Shown here one piece after another: positions 44,178-52,987 of a stretch of 64,000 nt of DNA. The stretch comes from Paenibacillus agilis. GTDB lineage: Bacteria > Bacillota > Bacilli > Paenibacillales > Paenibacillaceae. Location of the stretch: positions 186,001 through 250,000 of the forward strand of contig NZ_VNJK01000001.1 in assembly GCF_007786455.1 (NCBI RefSeq), written 5' to 3'. Both the position numbers and the translations under genes were made by a program. The first letter of the stretch is position 1. Each line of letters begins with the position of its first letter. A model generated the notes under the pieces. The model was not told where the DNA came from. It did not search any database and saw only the letters and a program-made list of their open reading frames with translations.

Positions 44178-45800
44178 ATGATTAATACAACAGGCGTTAC
44201 GCTTCGTTACGGCAAGCGCGCATTGTTCGAAGACGTGAATATTAAGTTCACACCGGGCAACTGCTACGGGCTTATCGGTGCTAATGGAGCGGGCAAATCG
44301 ACCTTTTTAAAAATATTGTCAGGTGAAATTGAACCAAACAGCGGCGATGTGCATATTGCGTCAAGCGATCGTTTATCTGTATTGAAGCAGGATCATTATG
44401 CGTATGATGAGTTCAAAGTGCTTGATACAGTTATGATGGGACACGAGCGTCTTTACTCGATTATGAAAGAGAAAGATGCATTGTATGCAAAGACAGACTT
44501 CACTGAAGAAGACGGGATGCGTGCGGGTGAGTTGGAAGGCGAATTCGCAGAGCTTAACGGTTGGGAAGCAGAGTCTGACGCAGCAGAGATGTTGATCGGT
44601 CTTGGCATTTCAAAAGACTGGCATGACAAGCTCATGTCTGAGATTGATGGCAGCGAGAAAGTTCGCGTTCTCTTAGCGCAAGCCTTGTTCGGTCGTCCGA
44701 ACATCTTGCTTCTTGATGAGCCGACGAACCACTTGGATCTTGAATCGATTAAGTGGTTGGAGAGCTTCTTGATGGATTATGAAGGAACCGTTGTTGTGGT
44801 ATCTCATGACCGTCACTTCTTGAACAAAGTATGTACGCATATTGCTGATATTGACTTCGGTAAGATCCAGCTTTATTCGGGTAACTATGACTTCTGGTAC
44901 GAGTCCAGCCAATTGGCACAGACGATGATGCGCGACCAGAATAAGAAGAAGGAAGAGAAGATCAAGGAATTGCAGGCATTCATCCAGCGCTTTAGCGCGA
45001 ATGCGTCCAAGTCCAAGCAAGCAACTTCTCGTAAGAAAATGCTCGACAAGATTACGCTTGACGACATTCGTCCTTCGAACCGTAAATATCCGTTCATCAA
45101 CTTCAAGTCTGACCGTGAAGCTGGTAAACAGCTATTGACGATCGAAGGTTTGTCCAAGACGGTTGATGGCGAGAAATTGTTCGAGAACTTGCATCTTATT
45201 GTAAACAAAGGTGACAAAATCGCGCTTGTTGGACCTAACGGTTTGATCAAATCGACTTTGATGCAAATCCTTATGGGTGAAGTTGAAGCTGATGCAGGTA
45301 CGTTCAGTTGGGGAATTACAACATCTCAAGCATATTTCCCGAAAGATAACTCTGCTTACTTCGAAGGCGTTAATGACTCATTGGTAGATTGGCTTCGTCA
45401 GTATTCCAAAGACCAAGACGAAACATTCTTGCGCGGATTCCTAGGTCGCATGCTATTCTCTGGTGAAGAAGCGTTGAAGAAAGCAAGCGTATTGTCCGGG
45501 GGAGAAAAAGTTCGTTGTATGTTGTCCAAAATGATGATGACGGGTGCAAACGTGCTTCTGTTGGATGAGCCAACGAACCACTTGGATCTCGAATCCATTA
45601 CAGCGCTCAACAATGGACTTATCGACTTCGATGGTACGATGCTGTTCACGTCTCATGACCATCAGTTCATGCAAACGATCGCGAACCGTATCATTGAGAT
45701 TACGCCGAACGGTGTTATCGACCGTGTAATGTCTTATGACGAATACCTTGAAAGCGACGAGATTAAAGAACTGCGTAAGAAATTTTACGCAGCAGAATAG
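44178..45800 (+). CDS. ykpA: ABC-F family ATPase (YkpA/YbiT type)
   Basis: A 540-residue soluble protein with two ABC domains and no membrane segments. Domain 1: Walker A GANGAGKST (about 34-42), degenerate signature IDGSEKVRVLLA, Walker B ILLLDEPTNHLD. The charged interdomain linker with FSANASKSKQATSRKK is the P-site tRNA-interaction arm region. Domain 2: Walker A reads GPNGLIKST, without the usual GxGK, signature LSGGEKVRCMLS, Walker B LLLDEPTNHLD. As I recall, both irregularities are shared by B. subtilis YkpA, so they are a subgroup trait. ABC-F proteins act on stalled or starting ribosomes; this group is not a known resistance type. ATG 44178 follows TAGGGGACGG. Confidence 0.9.
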   Translation: MINTTGVTLRYGKRALFEDVNIKFTPGNCYGLIGANGAGKSTFLKILSGEIEPNSGDVHIASSDRLSVLKQDHYAYDEFKVLDTVMMGHERLYSIMKEKDALYAKTDFTEEDGMRAGELEGEFAELNGWEAESDAAEMLIGLGISKDWHDKLMSEIDGSEKVRVLLAQALFGRPNILLLDEPTNHLDLESIKWLESFLMDYEGTVVVVSHDRHFLNKVCTHIADIDFGKIQLYSGNYDFWYESSQLAQTMMRDQNKKKEEKIKELQAFIQRFSANASKSKQATSRKKMLDKITLDDIRPSNRKYPFINFKSDREAGKQLLTIEGLSKTVDGEKLFENLHLIVNKGDKIALVGPNGLIKSTLMQILMGEVEADAGTFSWGITTSQAYFPKDNSAYFEGVNDSLVDWLRQYSKDQDETFLRGFLGRMLFSGEEALKKASVLSGGEKVRCMLSKMMMTGANVLLLDEPTNHLDLESITALNNGLIDFDGTMLFTSHDHQFMQTIANRIIEITPNGVIDRVMSYDEYLESDEIKELRKKFYAAE

Positions 45801-45930
45801 AAGTTCGCAGTAGTTCATGAATTTCTACTCTTTATCTCGAAGCTAACAAATATAGCTTAGTGGTAATACAGCAGTAAGCGGCAATACATGCAGTGGCTCA
45901 AGCAAGTGTAGCAGATTGATTTCTTAAGGA

Positions 45931-45975
45931 AGACGCTCCGCTTCAAGGCAAGTCGAAGCAGGGGCGTCTTTTTGT
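45931..45975 (+). terminator. Terminator after the ABC-F gene
   Basis: AAGACGCTCCGCTTC pairs with GAAGCAGGGGCGTCTT with one bulge, followed by TTTTT. Confidence 0.75.
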
Positions 45976-46123
45976 TGCTTCATTCCGTTTGTGTTATCGA
46001 TAACACAATAAATTTACACTATTTAAGAAGACTGCTGTACAAACAATAAGTCAGCGTCCATGGTGATAATTGAACTCGATGCTCTTGTTTTTTTGATTTT
46101 TCGGCAGGATCAAATGTCTTAAT

Positions 46124-46306
46124 GGTTGTCATAGCGGTTATTGAGGTTGCATGTCCCTTTTTTAATATTTAAAGGATGACAGTGAGCTTATTGGCTCTTT
46201 GGAGCAATGTTATTCATCAATATTGCTAATATAAGCTCCCGTATGACCGTTACATTTTTAAAATGGACATTTCTGCAGAAATAAGCTCAACTACGCTCAT
46301 TAGCGA
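46124..46306. repeat. Diverged dispersed noncoding repeat, copy A
   Basis: Aligns without gaps over 182 positions with 52629-52811; by hand I count about 111 identities (61%). Best-conserved parts are GGTTGTCA, GGATGACAGTGAGC and ACCGTTA near the end. No coding potential is shared. The unit looks like an old intergenic repeat rather than a gene. Confidence 0.55.
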
Positions 46307-46459
46307 GGTGGATGGGGGAAATATGCCGCACGATGCTGTGTCCGATGATTATAATTGCTGGGCGATGTTTACACTATCCTTAAGGATGATGCGGCCCATA
46401 TGTAGGAATCGTTGCATTATCGTGTTTCTAGATTCGGGATTATAGCTAAGAAATGATTT

Positions 46460-46487
46460 TTGGTTTATATAAATTGGTTTATATAAA
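46460..46487 (+). repeat. Tandem 14-bp direct repeat before glcU
   Basis: TTGGTTTATATAAA occurs twice in direct succession, 45 bases before the GlcU start. It may be an operator or simply slippage. Confidence 0.5.
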
Positions 46488-46531
46488 TAAATAATGATTA
46501 GTTCGTGGTAGCGATAGAAGGGAATTTGGAC

Positions 46532-47401
46532 ATGGATATTTTATTGGCTCTTGTCCCTGCGTTATTCTGGGGAACCTTATTGCTTGTTAGCTCCAAACTT
46601 GGAGGAAAAGCGCATCACCAACTCGTCGGTATGACATTTGGTGCTCTATTGTTTGCGATTGGAATTTATCTATTTAAGCAGCCTGAATTGTCCACAACGA
46701 TATGGACTGCTGGTATTATTTCTGGTGTATGTTGGGCGCTTGGTCAGTACAATCAGTTCTCTGCGGTTCAATATTTAGGCGTATCTCGTACCGTTCCAAT
46801 TTCGACAGGGATGCAGTTGGTTGTAACGACATTGTTCGGCGTTATTGTGTTCGGTGAATGGTCGACGACAACTTCCGTCATTCTAGGAATTATTGCGATT
46901 GTCCTTCTTATTATCGGTGTTGTATTTACTGTAATGGAGGACAAGCAAGCGAATAATCAAGGTACGCAAATGAGCGGCGGTAGTCATATGCAAAAAGGAA
47001 TTGTGCATCTGGTTATCTCCACAGTCGGGTTCGTTGGTTATGTCATTATTCTTCGTTGGTTCGAAGTAGACGGTTGGGCAGCCATTTTGCCGCAGGCGAT
47101 TGGTATGGTACTTGGTGGTTTGCTCTTGACGTTGAAGCATAAGCCATTTAACAAATACACATTCCGCAACATCCTTACAGGTGCTTGGTGGGGAGCTGGT
47201 AACCTTGCATTACTACTATCGATCCCGCTTATCGGCGTAGCAACAAGCTTCTCTTTATCACAAACGGGTACGATTATTTCTACTTTAGGTGGTATCTTCT
47301 TGCTGAATGAGCGGAAGTCCAAGCGTCAAATGGTATTCGTTATTATTGGTTGTCTGCTTATCGTAGTAGGCGGCGTTATGATCGGATTTACAAAGGAATA
47401 G
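46532..47401 (+). CDS. glcU: GlcU-like glucose/sugar uptake protein (GRP transporter family)
   Basis: A 289-residue protein with ten hydrophobic helices. LALVPALFWGTLLLVSSKLGG, ALGQYNQFSAVQYLGVSRTVPIST and LTGAWWGAGNLALLLSI are typical of the glucose/ribose porter (GRP, GlcU/RhaT-like) family; B. subtilis GlcU imports glucose with protons. Here the substrate is inferred only from the family. ATG 46532 follows GAAGGGA; an in-frame upstream GTG at 46505 lacks a site. A strong terminator follows. Confidence 0.85.
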   Translation: MDILLALVPALFWGTLLLVSSKLGGKAHHQLVGMTFGALLFAIGIYLFKQPELSTTIWTAGIISGVCWALGQYNQFSAVQYLGVSRTVPISTGMQLVVTTLFGVIVFGEWSTTTSVILGIIAIVLLIIGVVFTVMEDKQANNQGTQMSGGSHMQKGIVHLVISTVGFVGYVIILRWFEVDGWAAILPQAIGMVLGGLLLTLKHKPFNKYTFRNILTGAWWGAGNLALLLSIPLIGVATSFSLSQTGTIISTLGGIFLLNERKSKRQMVFVIIGCLLIVVGGVMIGFTKE

Positions 47402-47420
47402 AAACAGCAATATATAACAG

Positions 47421-47467
47421 AGAGGTTCTCTTTCGTCTTAATGGACGGAGAGAACCTCTTTTTTTTA
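47421..47467 (+). terminator. Terminator after glcU
   Basis: AGAGGTTCTCT and AGAGAACCTCT form a perfect 11-bp stem, followed by eight T. Confidence 0.85.
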
Positions 47468-47474
47468 TTCCCTA

Positions 47475-48743
47475 TTAAAATAACAGATTAGGAGCAATAG
47501 ATATGTCGTTTGGCGTGGTGTCCACGATAATGGTAGCTATGTTTGTATTTGCCTTCAGATCGATAACTTGCACAACATTTTCTGAAAACGTAGTGATATA
47601 GGCTTTTTTACCATCTGGTGTAATGGCAATAGATCGTGGACCGTTACCTAGCGGGATCGTTGCATTGTTAATAACAGCATTCGTGATCGTATTAATGACT
47701 CGAATTTCGTTTGTTGTACTTGCAGTTACATAGGCCTTCGTACCATCTGGTGTAATCGCAATATCAAATACCCCCGTACTTGGGGACAAGTTTATTGTGG
47801 TAATGATAGAGTCAGTAGCTGTGTCTATGACAACAACATTATTTGTATTCAGGCAGGCGAACACTTTGCTGCCATCTGGCGTGGCGGCGATGTTGAATGG
47901 ACTAGCAACAAGCGGTATTGTTGTGAGGACAGACAGCGTATTTGTGTTAATTACGGTGATGCTAGGTCCGCTGAAATCAGTCACGTAAGCTTTGCTCATA
48001 GGTAAAGAAAAAGCTAATGCAAATGGGTTAATTCCAGTTGGGATTGGAGCGCCTATTGGAGTATTCGTATCGACATCGATCACGACAACATTGTTTGACA
48101 TCGCATTTGCCGAATAGACCTGGAGACCATCAGGTCTCATTAATACGCTTTGGGGAAGGCCTCCGGTTGGAACCGATGTAATCAACGTACTGGTCGTCGT
48201 ATCAAATACATCGACCACGTTTGAACCTTGAACAGCTACATACAGACGTGTTCCATCTGGCGTAGAGGTGGAGGCAGAAGCTATTGTTGGATCAGTCGTT
48301 AACGATTGCACGACTTGATTAGTAGAGGTATCAATAATCGTGACCCTAGCTGAAGCAGTGGAAACGTATGCGAACAAGGGAGTAGGAGCTGTAGCAGGGA
48401 CGTTAAGTGTACGAATGATGTCGCTGCCCGCATTATATAGCGTGACATGAACGGCGATATCATCTTCCCCAGGTCCACTGCTAATGACCCTTACCCCGAA
48501 GGCACTGCCTAACGCGACGAGCCCGGAAGATAAAGTGTTGTTTGGGTTACCTCTAGGTTGGAGGTGAAACAAGCTTGTAAAAAGTAGATTGTTGGTCTGC
48601 GTACCGAATACGAGTGGAGGTAGTTCATACAGCTGTATGCTCACATTTGTAGGAAAAAGGCCTGCATTAACAGCACTGACCTCTGCAAAAGCAGCTCTTC
48701 CTGTCTGACTGTTATCTATTGGTCCCGAATCGTATAGAGGCAT
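47475..48743 (-). CDS. YVTN-repeat beta-propeller protein, copy 1
   Basis: A 422-residue protein. The N-terminal domain (about 1-125) starts MPLYDSGPIDNSQTGRAAF and is followed by seven YncE/YVTN-type blades with the pattern TPDG-x-KAYVT...VIDT-x-TN (for example ITPDGTKAYVTAS and VFDTTTSTLI). No signal peptide is visible. The protein is a close tandem paralogue of its upstream neighbour. Similar propeller proteins with this N-terminal domain occur in spore-forming Bacilli, possibly on the spore or cell surface; function unknown. AAAGGAAGTGATG precedes the ATG. Confidence 0.8.
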   Translation of the reverse strand: MPLYDSGPIDNSQTGRAAFAEVSAVNAGLFPTNVSIQLYELPPLVFGTQTNNLLFTSLFHLQPRGNPNNTLSSGLVALGSAFGVRVISSGPGEDDIAVHVTLYNAGSDIIRTLNVPATAPTPLFAYVSTASARVTIIDTSTNQVVQSLTTDPTIASASTSTPDGTRLYVAVQGSNVVDVFDTTTSTLITSVPTGGLPQSVLMRPDGLQVYSANAMSNNVVVIDVDTNTPIGAPIPTGINPFALAFSLPMSKAYVTDFSGPSITVINTNTLSVLTTIPLVASPFNIAATPDGSKVFACLNTNNVVVIDTATDSIITTINLSPSTGVFDIAITPDGTKAYVTASTTNEIRVINTITNAVINNATIPLGNGPRSIAITPDGKKAYITTFSENVVQVIDLKANTNIATIIVDTTPNDISIAPNLLF

Positions 48744-48791
48744 ACACTCATCACTTCCTTTTTCTGTAACATTAATTTTTGTTGTATGAAG

Positions 48792-50063
48792 CTAAAATAA
48801 TAAATTCGGAGTAATCGCTATTTCTGAAGGCAGCACTCCAGTCGAAATGAGCTGCTGTCTTGTATTTGTTTGCAGATCCACAACAGCAATATAATTTTCA
48901 AGTGTGGCAGTTACAAATGCTTTTTTGCCATCCGGTGTGATTGCGACGCCTCGAGCGCCCATGCCGATCACGACTGCTTGGGAGGGAACTTCGATATCTG
49001 CTTTGGTGTCGACCATGAACAGCATACCCGCGACGCTGGCGGTGACATAGGCGCGTGAGCCATCGGGGGTAATGGCAACTTGAGCTACACCCGACCCAAC
49101 GGGAAGTGGGATGGCAGGTAGCAAAGCGTCTGTTGCTGTATCGATGACGGCAAGGGTGTTGAGCTGTACACAGACGTATGTCTTTTGATCGTTAGGTGTG
49201 GTGGCAATGCCAACAGGATTGGCAGGCAGCGGGATCGTTCCTGTTGGTACTAACGTATTGGTATTAATAATCGTTACGCTCATTCCGTTGGAGTTGGTGA
49301 CGTATGCCTTTGCTTGCGACAATACAAAGGAGACGGCGAATGGCATGGAGCCTGTTAGGATGGGGGCACCAACTATAGTATCTGTTGCTACGTCTATGAC
49401 AGAGACGGAGTTGTCGTCAATATTCGTTACATAAGCTTGAGCGCCATCTGGCCGGACGAACACACCTACTGGACCAAGTCCGACAGGAATGTTCGTAATC
49501 AACGTATTAGTAGCTGTATCGTATACGTCTACAGAATTTGTACCTTGGACGGTTACATACAACTTGCTTCCATCTGGAGTTAGAGCCACGCTCGTAGGGT
49601 CAGTGGATGTTGTGGATATAAAGGTAGTTACTTGCTCGGTATCAGCTTCGATCACACTTACGTTATCCGAGCCGTTATTTACACCGTAAACAAGTAATGG
49701 GGTAGGCGAGGTGGCAGGGACATTAAATGTACGAATAGTACGATTGTCTGCATCATAAAGAGTCACATGTACAGCGACATCATTTTCGCCAATTCCGCTG
49801 CTAATAACTCGTACACCAAACGTACTGTCTAAAGCAACGGGTCCAGAGGAAAGTGTGTTGTTGGGATTGCCTCTTGGATAAAGGTAGAATAGGCTCGTAA
49901 AAAACGGATTGCTTGTCTGTGTGCCGAATGCGAGTGGAGGCAATTCGTATAGCTGCACACTCACGTTTGTAGCAAACCGTCCTGCGTTAACGGCGCTGAC
50001 CTCTGCAAAAGCAGCCCTTCCTGTCTGGCTATTATCAATCGGTCCGGAATCATAAATAGGCAT
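48792..50063 (-). CDS. YVTN-repeat beta-propeller protein, copy 2
   Basis: A 423-residue paralogue of the downstream gene: the same N-terminal domain (MPIYDSGPIDNSQTGRAAF) and seven blades such as LTPDGSKLYVTVQGTN and VRPDGAQAYVTNIDDN. The N-terminal 125 residues are nearly identical between copies while the blades differ more, pointing to tandem duplication with either selection or gene conversion on the N-terminal part. The start follows the paralogue; an upstream GTG (50075) is possible. The 48-bp gap to copy 1 has no terminator, so both may be co-transcribed. Confidence 0.8.
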   Translation of the reverse strand: MPIYDSGPIDNSQTGRAAFAEVSAVNAGRFATNVSVQLYELPPLAFGTQTSNPFFTSLFYLYPRGNPNNTLSSGPVALDSTFGVRVISSGIGENDVAVHVTLYDADNRTIRTFNVPATSPTPLLVYGVNNGSDNVSVIEADTEQVTTFISTTSTDPTSVALTPDGSKLYVTVQGTNSVDVYDTATNTLITNIPVGLGPVGVFVRPDGAQAYVTNIDDNSVSVIDVATDTIVGAPILTGSMPFAVSFVLSQAKAYVTNSNGMSVTIINTNTLVPTGTIPLPANPVGIATTPNDQKTYVCVQLNTLAVIDTATDALLPAIPLPVGSGVAQVAITPDGSRAYVTASVAGMLFMVDTKADIEVPSQAVVIGMGARGVAITPDGKKAFVTATLENYIAVVDLQTNTRQQLISTGVLPSEIAITPNLLF

Positions 50064-50267
50064 ACGCTCACCCACTTCATATAGTTACTTCTAGCATATG
50101 GAATTTGAACTTTCTTTGGATGTGTGGATGACTAGCATAAGCAGGATTGGGTTCCTCTAACATGGGATGATGTTGAGACTGTGAGTAAGAATAAGAAACG
50201 GGTGAAGGTAAGGTATGCAGAAAGTAGCTGTTCACAATCGCTATGAAACGCGTTAACGCTATAAAGC

Positions 50268-50296
50268 TTTACATGTCAGTGTAATGGTGTTATATT
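50268..50296 (+). promoter_or_regulatory. Sigma-A promoter candidate before the LysE gene
   Basis: TTTACA and TATATT are exactly 17 bp apart, 72 bases before the GTG start. Confidence 0.45.
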
Positions 50297-50367
50297 GGCA
50301 CTTGTCTATATAGTCAATTTAATGTCTATTGTGACATATATGGGATGTTTTCAGGAGGAGTTTACAA

Positions 50368-51060
50368 GTGGTTGAACTTAATCAAATGTTGTCCTTTCTG
50401 GCCGTTGCCATTGCACTGACATTGATGCCAGGTCCAGATATATTGTTTGTTGCGGCACAGAGCATGAGCCGTTCTTGGCGCAGCGGGATTACGGTTGCAC
50501 TTGGTTTATGTACTGGATTAATCGTGCATGTCGGATTGGCATCGGCAGGAGTATCTGCGGTCATTCTTTCTTCGCCTGCGGCGTTTTTCATTATTAAGCT
50601 CTTGGGGGCTGTATATTTACTATACCTAGCATGGAAAGTGTGGATGGGTATTCGGAAAATGAAAACGGATGGCGAAGTGGCTGCGACTGCGGAAGTATCA
50701 TCGGTAGCAGAAGCACCTCCTGTTGGCAAAGGTGTTGCGTCATCTGCCAATGCGCATATAGGCGTTGGTCTGTATCGCCAAGGGATTGTTATGAGCATGC
50801 TGAATCCGAAGCTCTCCTTGTTCTTTCTAGCTTTGTTCCCACAGTTTGTTCGCCAAGAAAACGGTTATGTACCGCTTCAGATGCTTCAGCTTGGTTTATT
50901 GTTTATGGTACAAGCGTTCGTTATATTTGTAGTTGTTTCGGTGCTTGCTAGCAGCTTGGGTGGTCGACTATTGAACCAATCGGGCAGTTGGAAAATACGA
51001 CTGGCAGTTATCGAGATGCTGATTTATATTTTGCTTAGCTTCAACTTATTTTTCTTATAA
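50368..51060 (+). CDS. LysE/RhtB family amino acid exporter
   Basis: A 230-residue membrane protein with six hydrophobic helices. The diagnostic LysE/RhtB start LTLMPGPDILFVAAQSMSRS is present (conserved P-G-P), as are GLCTGLIVHVGLASAGVSAV and LNPKLSLFFLALFPQFV. Members export lysine, threonine, homoserine or leucine; the substrate is not predictable. A loop rich in Ala/Val/Glu (about 100-130) is longer than usual. GTG start behind AGGAGGAG. Confidence 0.88.
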   Translation: MVELNQMLSFLAVAIALTLMPGPDILFVAAQSMSRSWRSGITVALGLCTGLIVHVGLASAGVSAVILSSPAAFFIIKLLGAVYLLYLAWKVWMGIRKMKTDGEVAATAEVSSVAEAPPVGKGVASSANAHIGVGLYRQGIVMSMLNPKLSLFFLALFPQFVRQENGYVPLQMLQLGLLFMVQAFVIFVVVSVLASSLGGRLLNQSGSWKIRLAVIEMLIYILLSFNLFFL

Positions 51061-51150
51061 ATGAGCTTTTAGCTAGCCGATTCTTAATCTACAAAACTGG
51101 GAATCGGATCGTATTCATATTTTAGGATTCGTTCTTTTAAAATTAAGAAG

Positions 51151-51239
51151 AGCCCGTTCAACCGAGATTCCAATCCCTCGTACTCTCGTAGCAGTTGCTA
51201 CGAGATAAGAGTGAAGGAACAGGGAACGGGCTTTTTTTG
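51151..51239. terminator. Nested terminator between LysE and the cohesin-like gene
   Basis: The outer stem AGCCCGTTC/GAACGGGCT encloses ACTCT/AGAGT and a perfect CTCGTAGCA/TGCTACGAG hairpin, followed by seven T. It sits between convergent genes. Confidence 0.7.
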
Positions 51240-51257
51240 TTACGCGATAGGATGCTA

Positions 51258-52358
51258 TTACTTATATTGTGGATTAGCCAACACAGTCTTCGCGATATGA
51301 ATCAAATCAACCTCTTCAACTGGACCGCGATCGCCTAATATGCTTCTCAAACTGTTCGACAAGTTGGTTTTGTCTTCTTTGTAGAAGAAAGCGACCTCAC
51401 CAAGATGCTTCAGGCTGTATTCCGTACTAGGAAGTACTTGTATCGAGCGTTCACCGATGTTTTCTGGTGCAAGCGTAGTTTCTGTTTTGCCGTTATCAGC
51501 AATCCTAGCCTTAATGGCATCTACTTTACCAGAGCCAACACCTATTGCTTTAAATTTCAAATTAACAAGAACGCTGCTGCCATTAATGCCGTTGTAGCGG
51601 CCTTTGCTTGCTGTAATAAATCGTAATGTATCTGTATTTTCTTGATGAACAATCGTTAGCTTGCTGTCTGCCGTTGCGTTTACGAATTGGAAGCGGGACT
51701 TGTCATATTCGATGCTGAAATCTTCTGCATAAATATTGTTAACGTTGTCCAATCTGAGCTGAACATCAAACGTTTCGTTTAAATATACCGAATACGTTAC
51801 CGAAGTTACAGAAAGCTTCGGTGTGGAAATGTTAGGGTTGTACGGCTTCAAGCTGCCTTGCTGGGGCACGTCAATAGCTGCTAATACAAAATTTTTCCCG
51901 TATGAAGAATTATGAATAAGCTCAACAGAATGCTCCCCTGATGACAATCCCGTTACTTCGTGAGCTAAACGTGGTGTGCTGGAATTCGTATAAGGGCCAT
52001 CAAGGTCAATCACTTGCAAGTTCATCTTCCCGTAATGTTTTCCATCAATAATGACTGAGATATCATCAGCTAATGAGCTAAACATGTCCTTACTTATTAC
52101 TCGGAAAGAAGTACCTACGATATTAAATTTTACAGAGGAACTTGGATAACTGTGATAGTGCATAGAATACTGAGGACTATAATTCCAGCTAAATGGACTG
52201 TAAGAAAGTTCAGGTGAAGTATTTGAATACCGCTTCCATCCCTGTTCGGGATTCCACATGTCAGTTCCTACTTTTGCTGCACCAAATGTTGGCATGATAG
52301 AAAATACTAAACTAAATACGAGTGCCAGTATAAAGCTAGGCATAAATTTTTTACGCAT
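51258..52358 (-). CDS. Secreted cohesin-like protein with degenerate dockerin-like C-terminus
   Basis: A 366-residue exported protein with signal peptide (about 1-24, ending TFGAA). Residues about 30-175 form a beta-sandwich-like region of unknown type (possibly carbohydrate-binding). Residues about 185-310 resemble a cohesin (LSVTSVTYSVYLNETFDVQLRLDNV, YAEDFSIEYDKSRFQFV, VLVNLKFKAIGVGSGKV). The last 50 residues (KHLGEVAFFYKEDKT...VDLIHIAKTVL) match the spacing of Paenibacillus dockerin-like tails but lack the DxNxDG calcium loop. ATG 52358 follows GGAGGT. Likely a surface or extracellular glycan-associated protein. Confidence 0.75.
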   Translation of the reverse strand: MRKKFMPSFILALVFSLVFSIMPTFGAAKVGTDMWNPEQGWKRYSNTSPELSYSPFSWNYSPQYSMHYHSYPSSSVKFNIVGTSFRVISKDMFSSLADDISVIIDGKHYGKMNLQVIDLDGPYTNSSTPRLAHEVTGLSSGEHSVELIHNSSYGKNFVLAAIDVPQQGSLKPYNPNISTPKLSVTSVTYSVYLNETFDVQLRLDNVNNIYAEDFSIEYDKSRFQFVNATADSKLTIVHQENTDTLRFITASKGRYNGINGSSVLVNLKFKAIGVGSGKVDAIKARIADNGKTETTLAPENIGERSIQVLPSTEYSLKHLGEVAFFYKEDKTNLSNSLRSILGDRGPVEEVDLIHIAKTVLANPQYK

Positions 52359-52370
52359 ATGTACCTCCAT

Positions 52371-52628
52371 AATATGTATATAGTTGTGCGCACTTGAGTC
52401 ATTGTAATGAATTTAATTTAAAGATGCTAAACATAATTATGTATTTAAGCATTTTATGGAAGAAAAATATAAATATTTTTTAGGAGACCAACGCACACTT
52501 TAATAAGATCGTAATAGAATCCTGCCACGTGTGCTTTAAAGTGGATAGATGACGGACCAACATACTTTCTGTTTTCATCACCGATAAAATTGGCATGGAT
52601 AGGAATGTCCAGCACGAATGAGCGTAAA
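52371..52628. other. Upstream half of a 617-bp intergenic region
   Basis: AT-rich near the cohesin-like gene start; I see no ORF with a ribosome binding site and no clear promoter. The other half holds repeat copy B and the MFS terminator. Confidence 0.4.
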
Positions 52629-52811
52629 GGGTGTCACAGAGGCTATTTAGTATATAGCTGTGTATTTTGAAATGTAACGGATGTCAATGAGCTAATTTCA
52701 TAGCTGAGATGATTTCACTCGCGAATATGACTACATTAGGCGATCATTCAACCGTTATAACTCTAGAACGGGCATTTTCGCGCAAATAGCCTCAATGGCG
52801 TTCGTTAGAGG
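52629..52811. repeat. Diverged dispersed noncoding repeat, copy B
   Basis: Ungapped partner of 46124-46306 (about 61% identity over 182 positions, counted by hand). Contains TAACTCTAGAACG, also present near 57841. Lies between the cohesin-like and MFS genes. Confidence 0.55.
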
Positions 52812-52924
52812 AAGTTTGTAGCGCAATGCAGCTAAAAGTAAAAGCGATTTGATGTGATTTCCGCATATTCTCGATTAGTTATTAGTTATTAGCAACTAGT
52901 CATAAGGCGAAAAATGCTTGTAAT

Positions 52925-52966
52925 TAAAAAAGAACCCCTATTTTCATGATCGAAAATAGGGGTTCT
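52925..52966 (-). terminator. Terminator of the minus-strand MFS gene
   Basis: GAACCCCTATTTTC and GAAAATAGGGGTTC form a perfect 14-bp stem; on the minus strand six T follow. Confidence 0.85.
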
Positions 52967-52987
52967 CTGAGTTGAAATTACTATAAA

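Noticed and set aside
46263..46445. 60-codon ORF in the gap before glcU
   Set aside because: Starts inside repeat copy A, no ribosome binding site.
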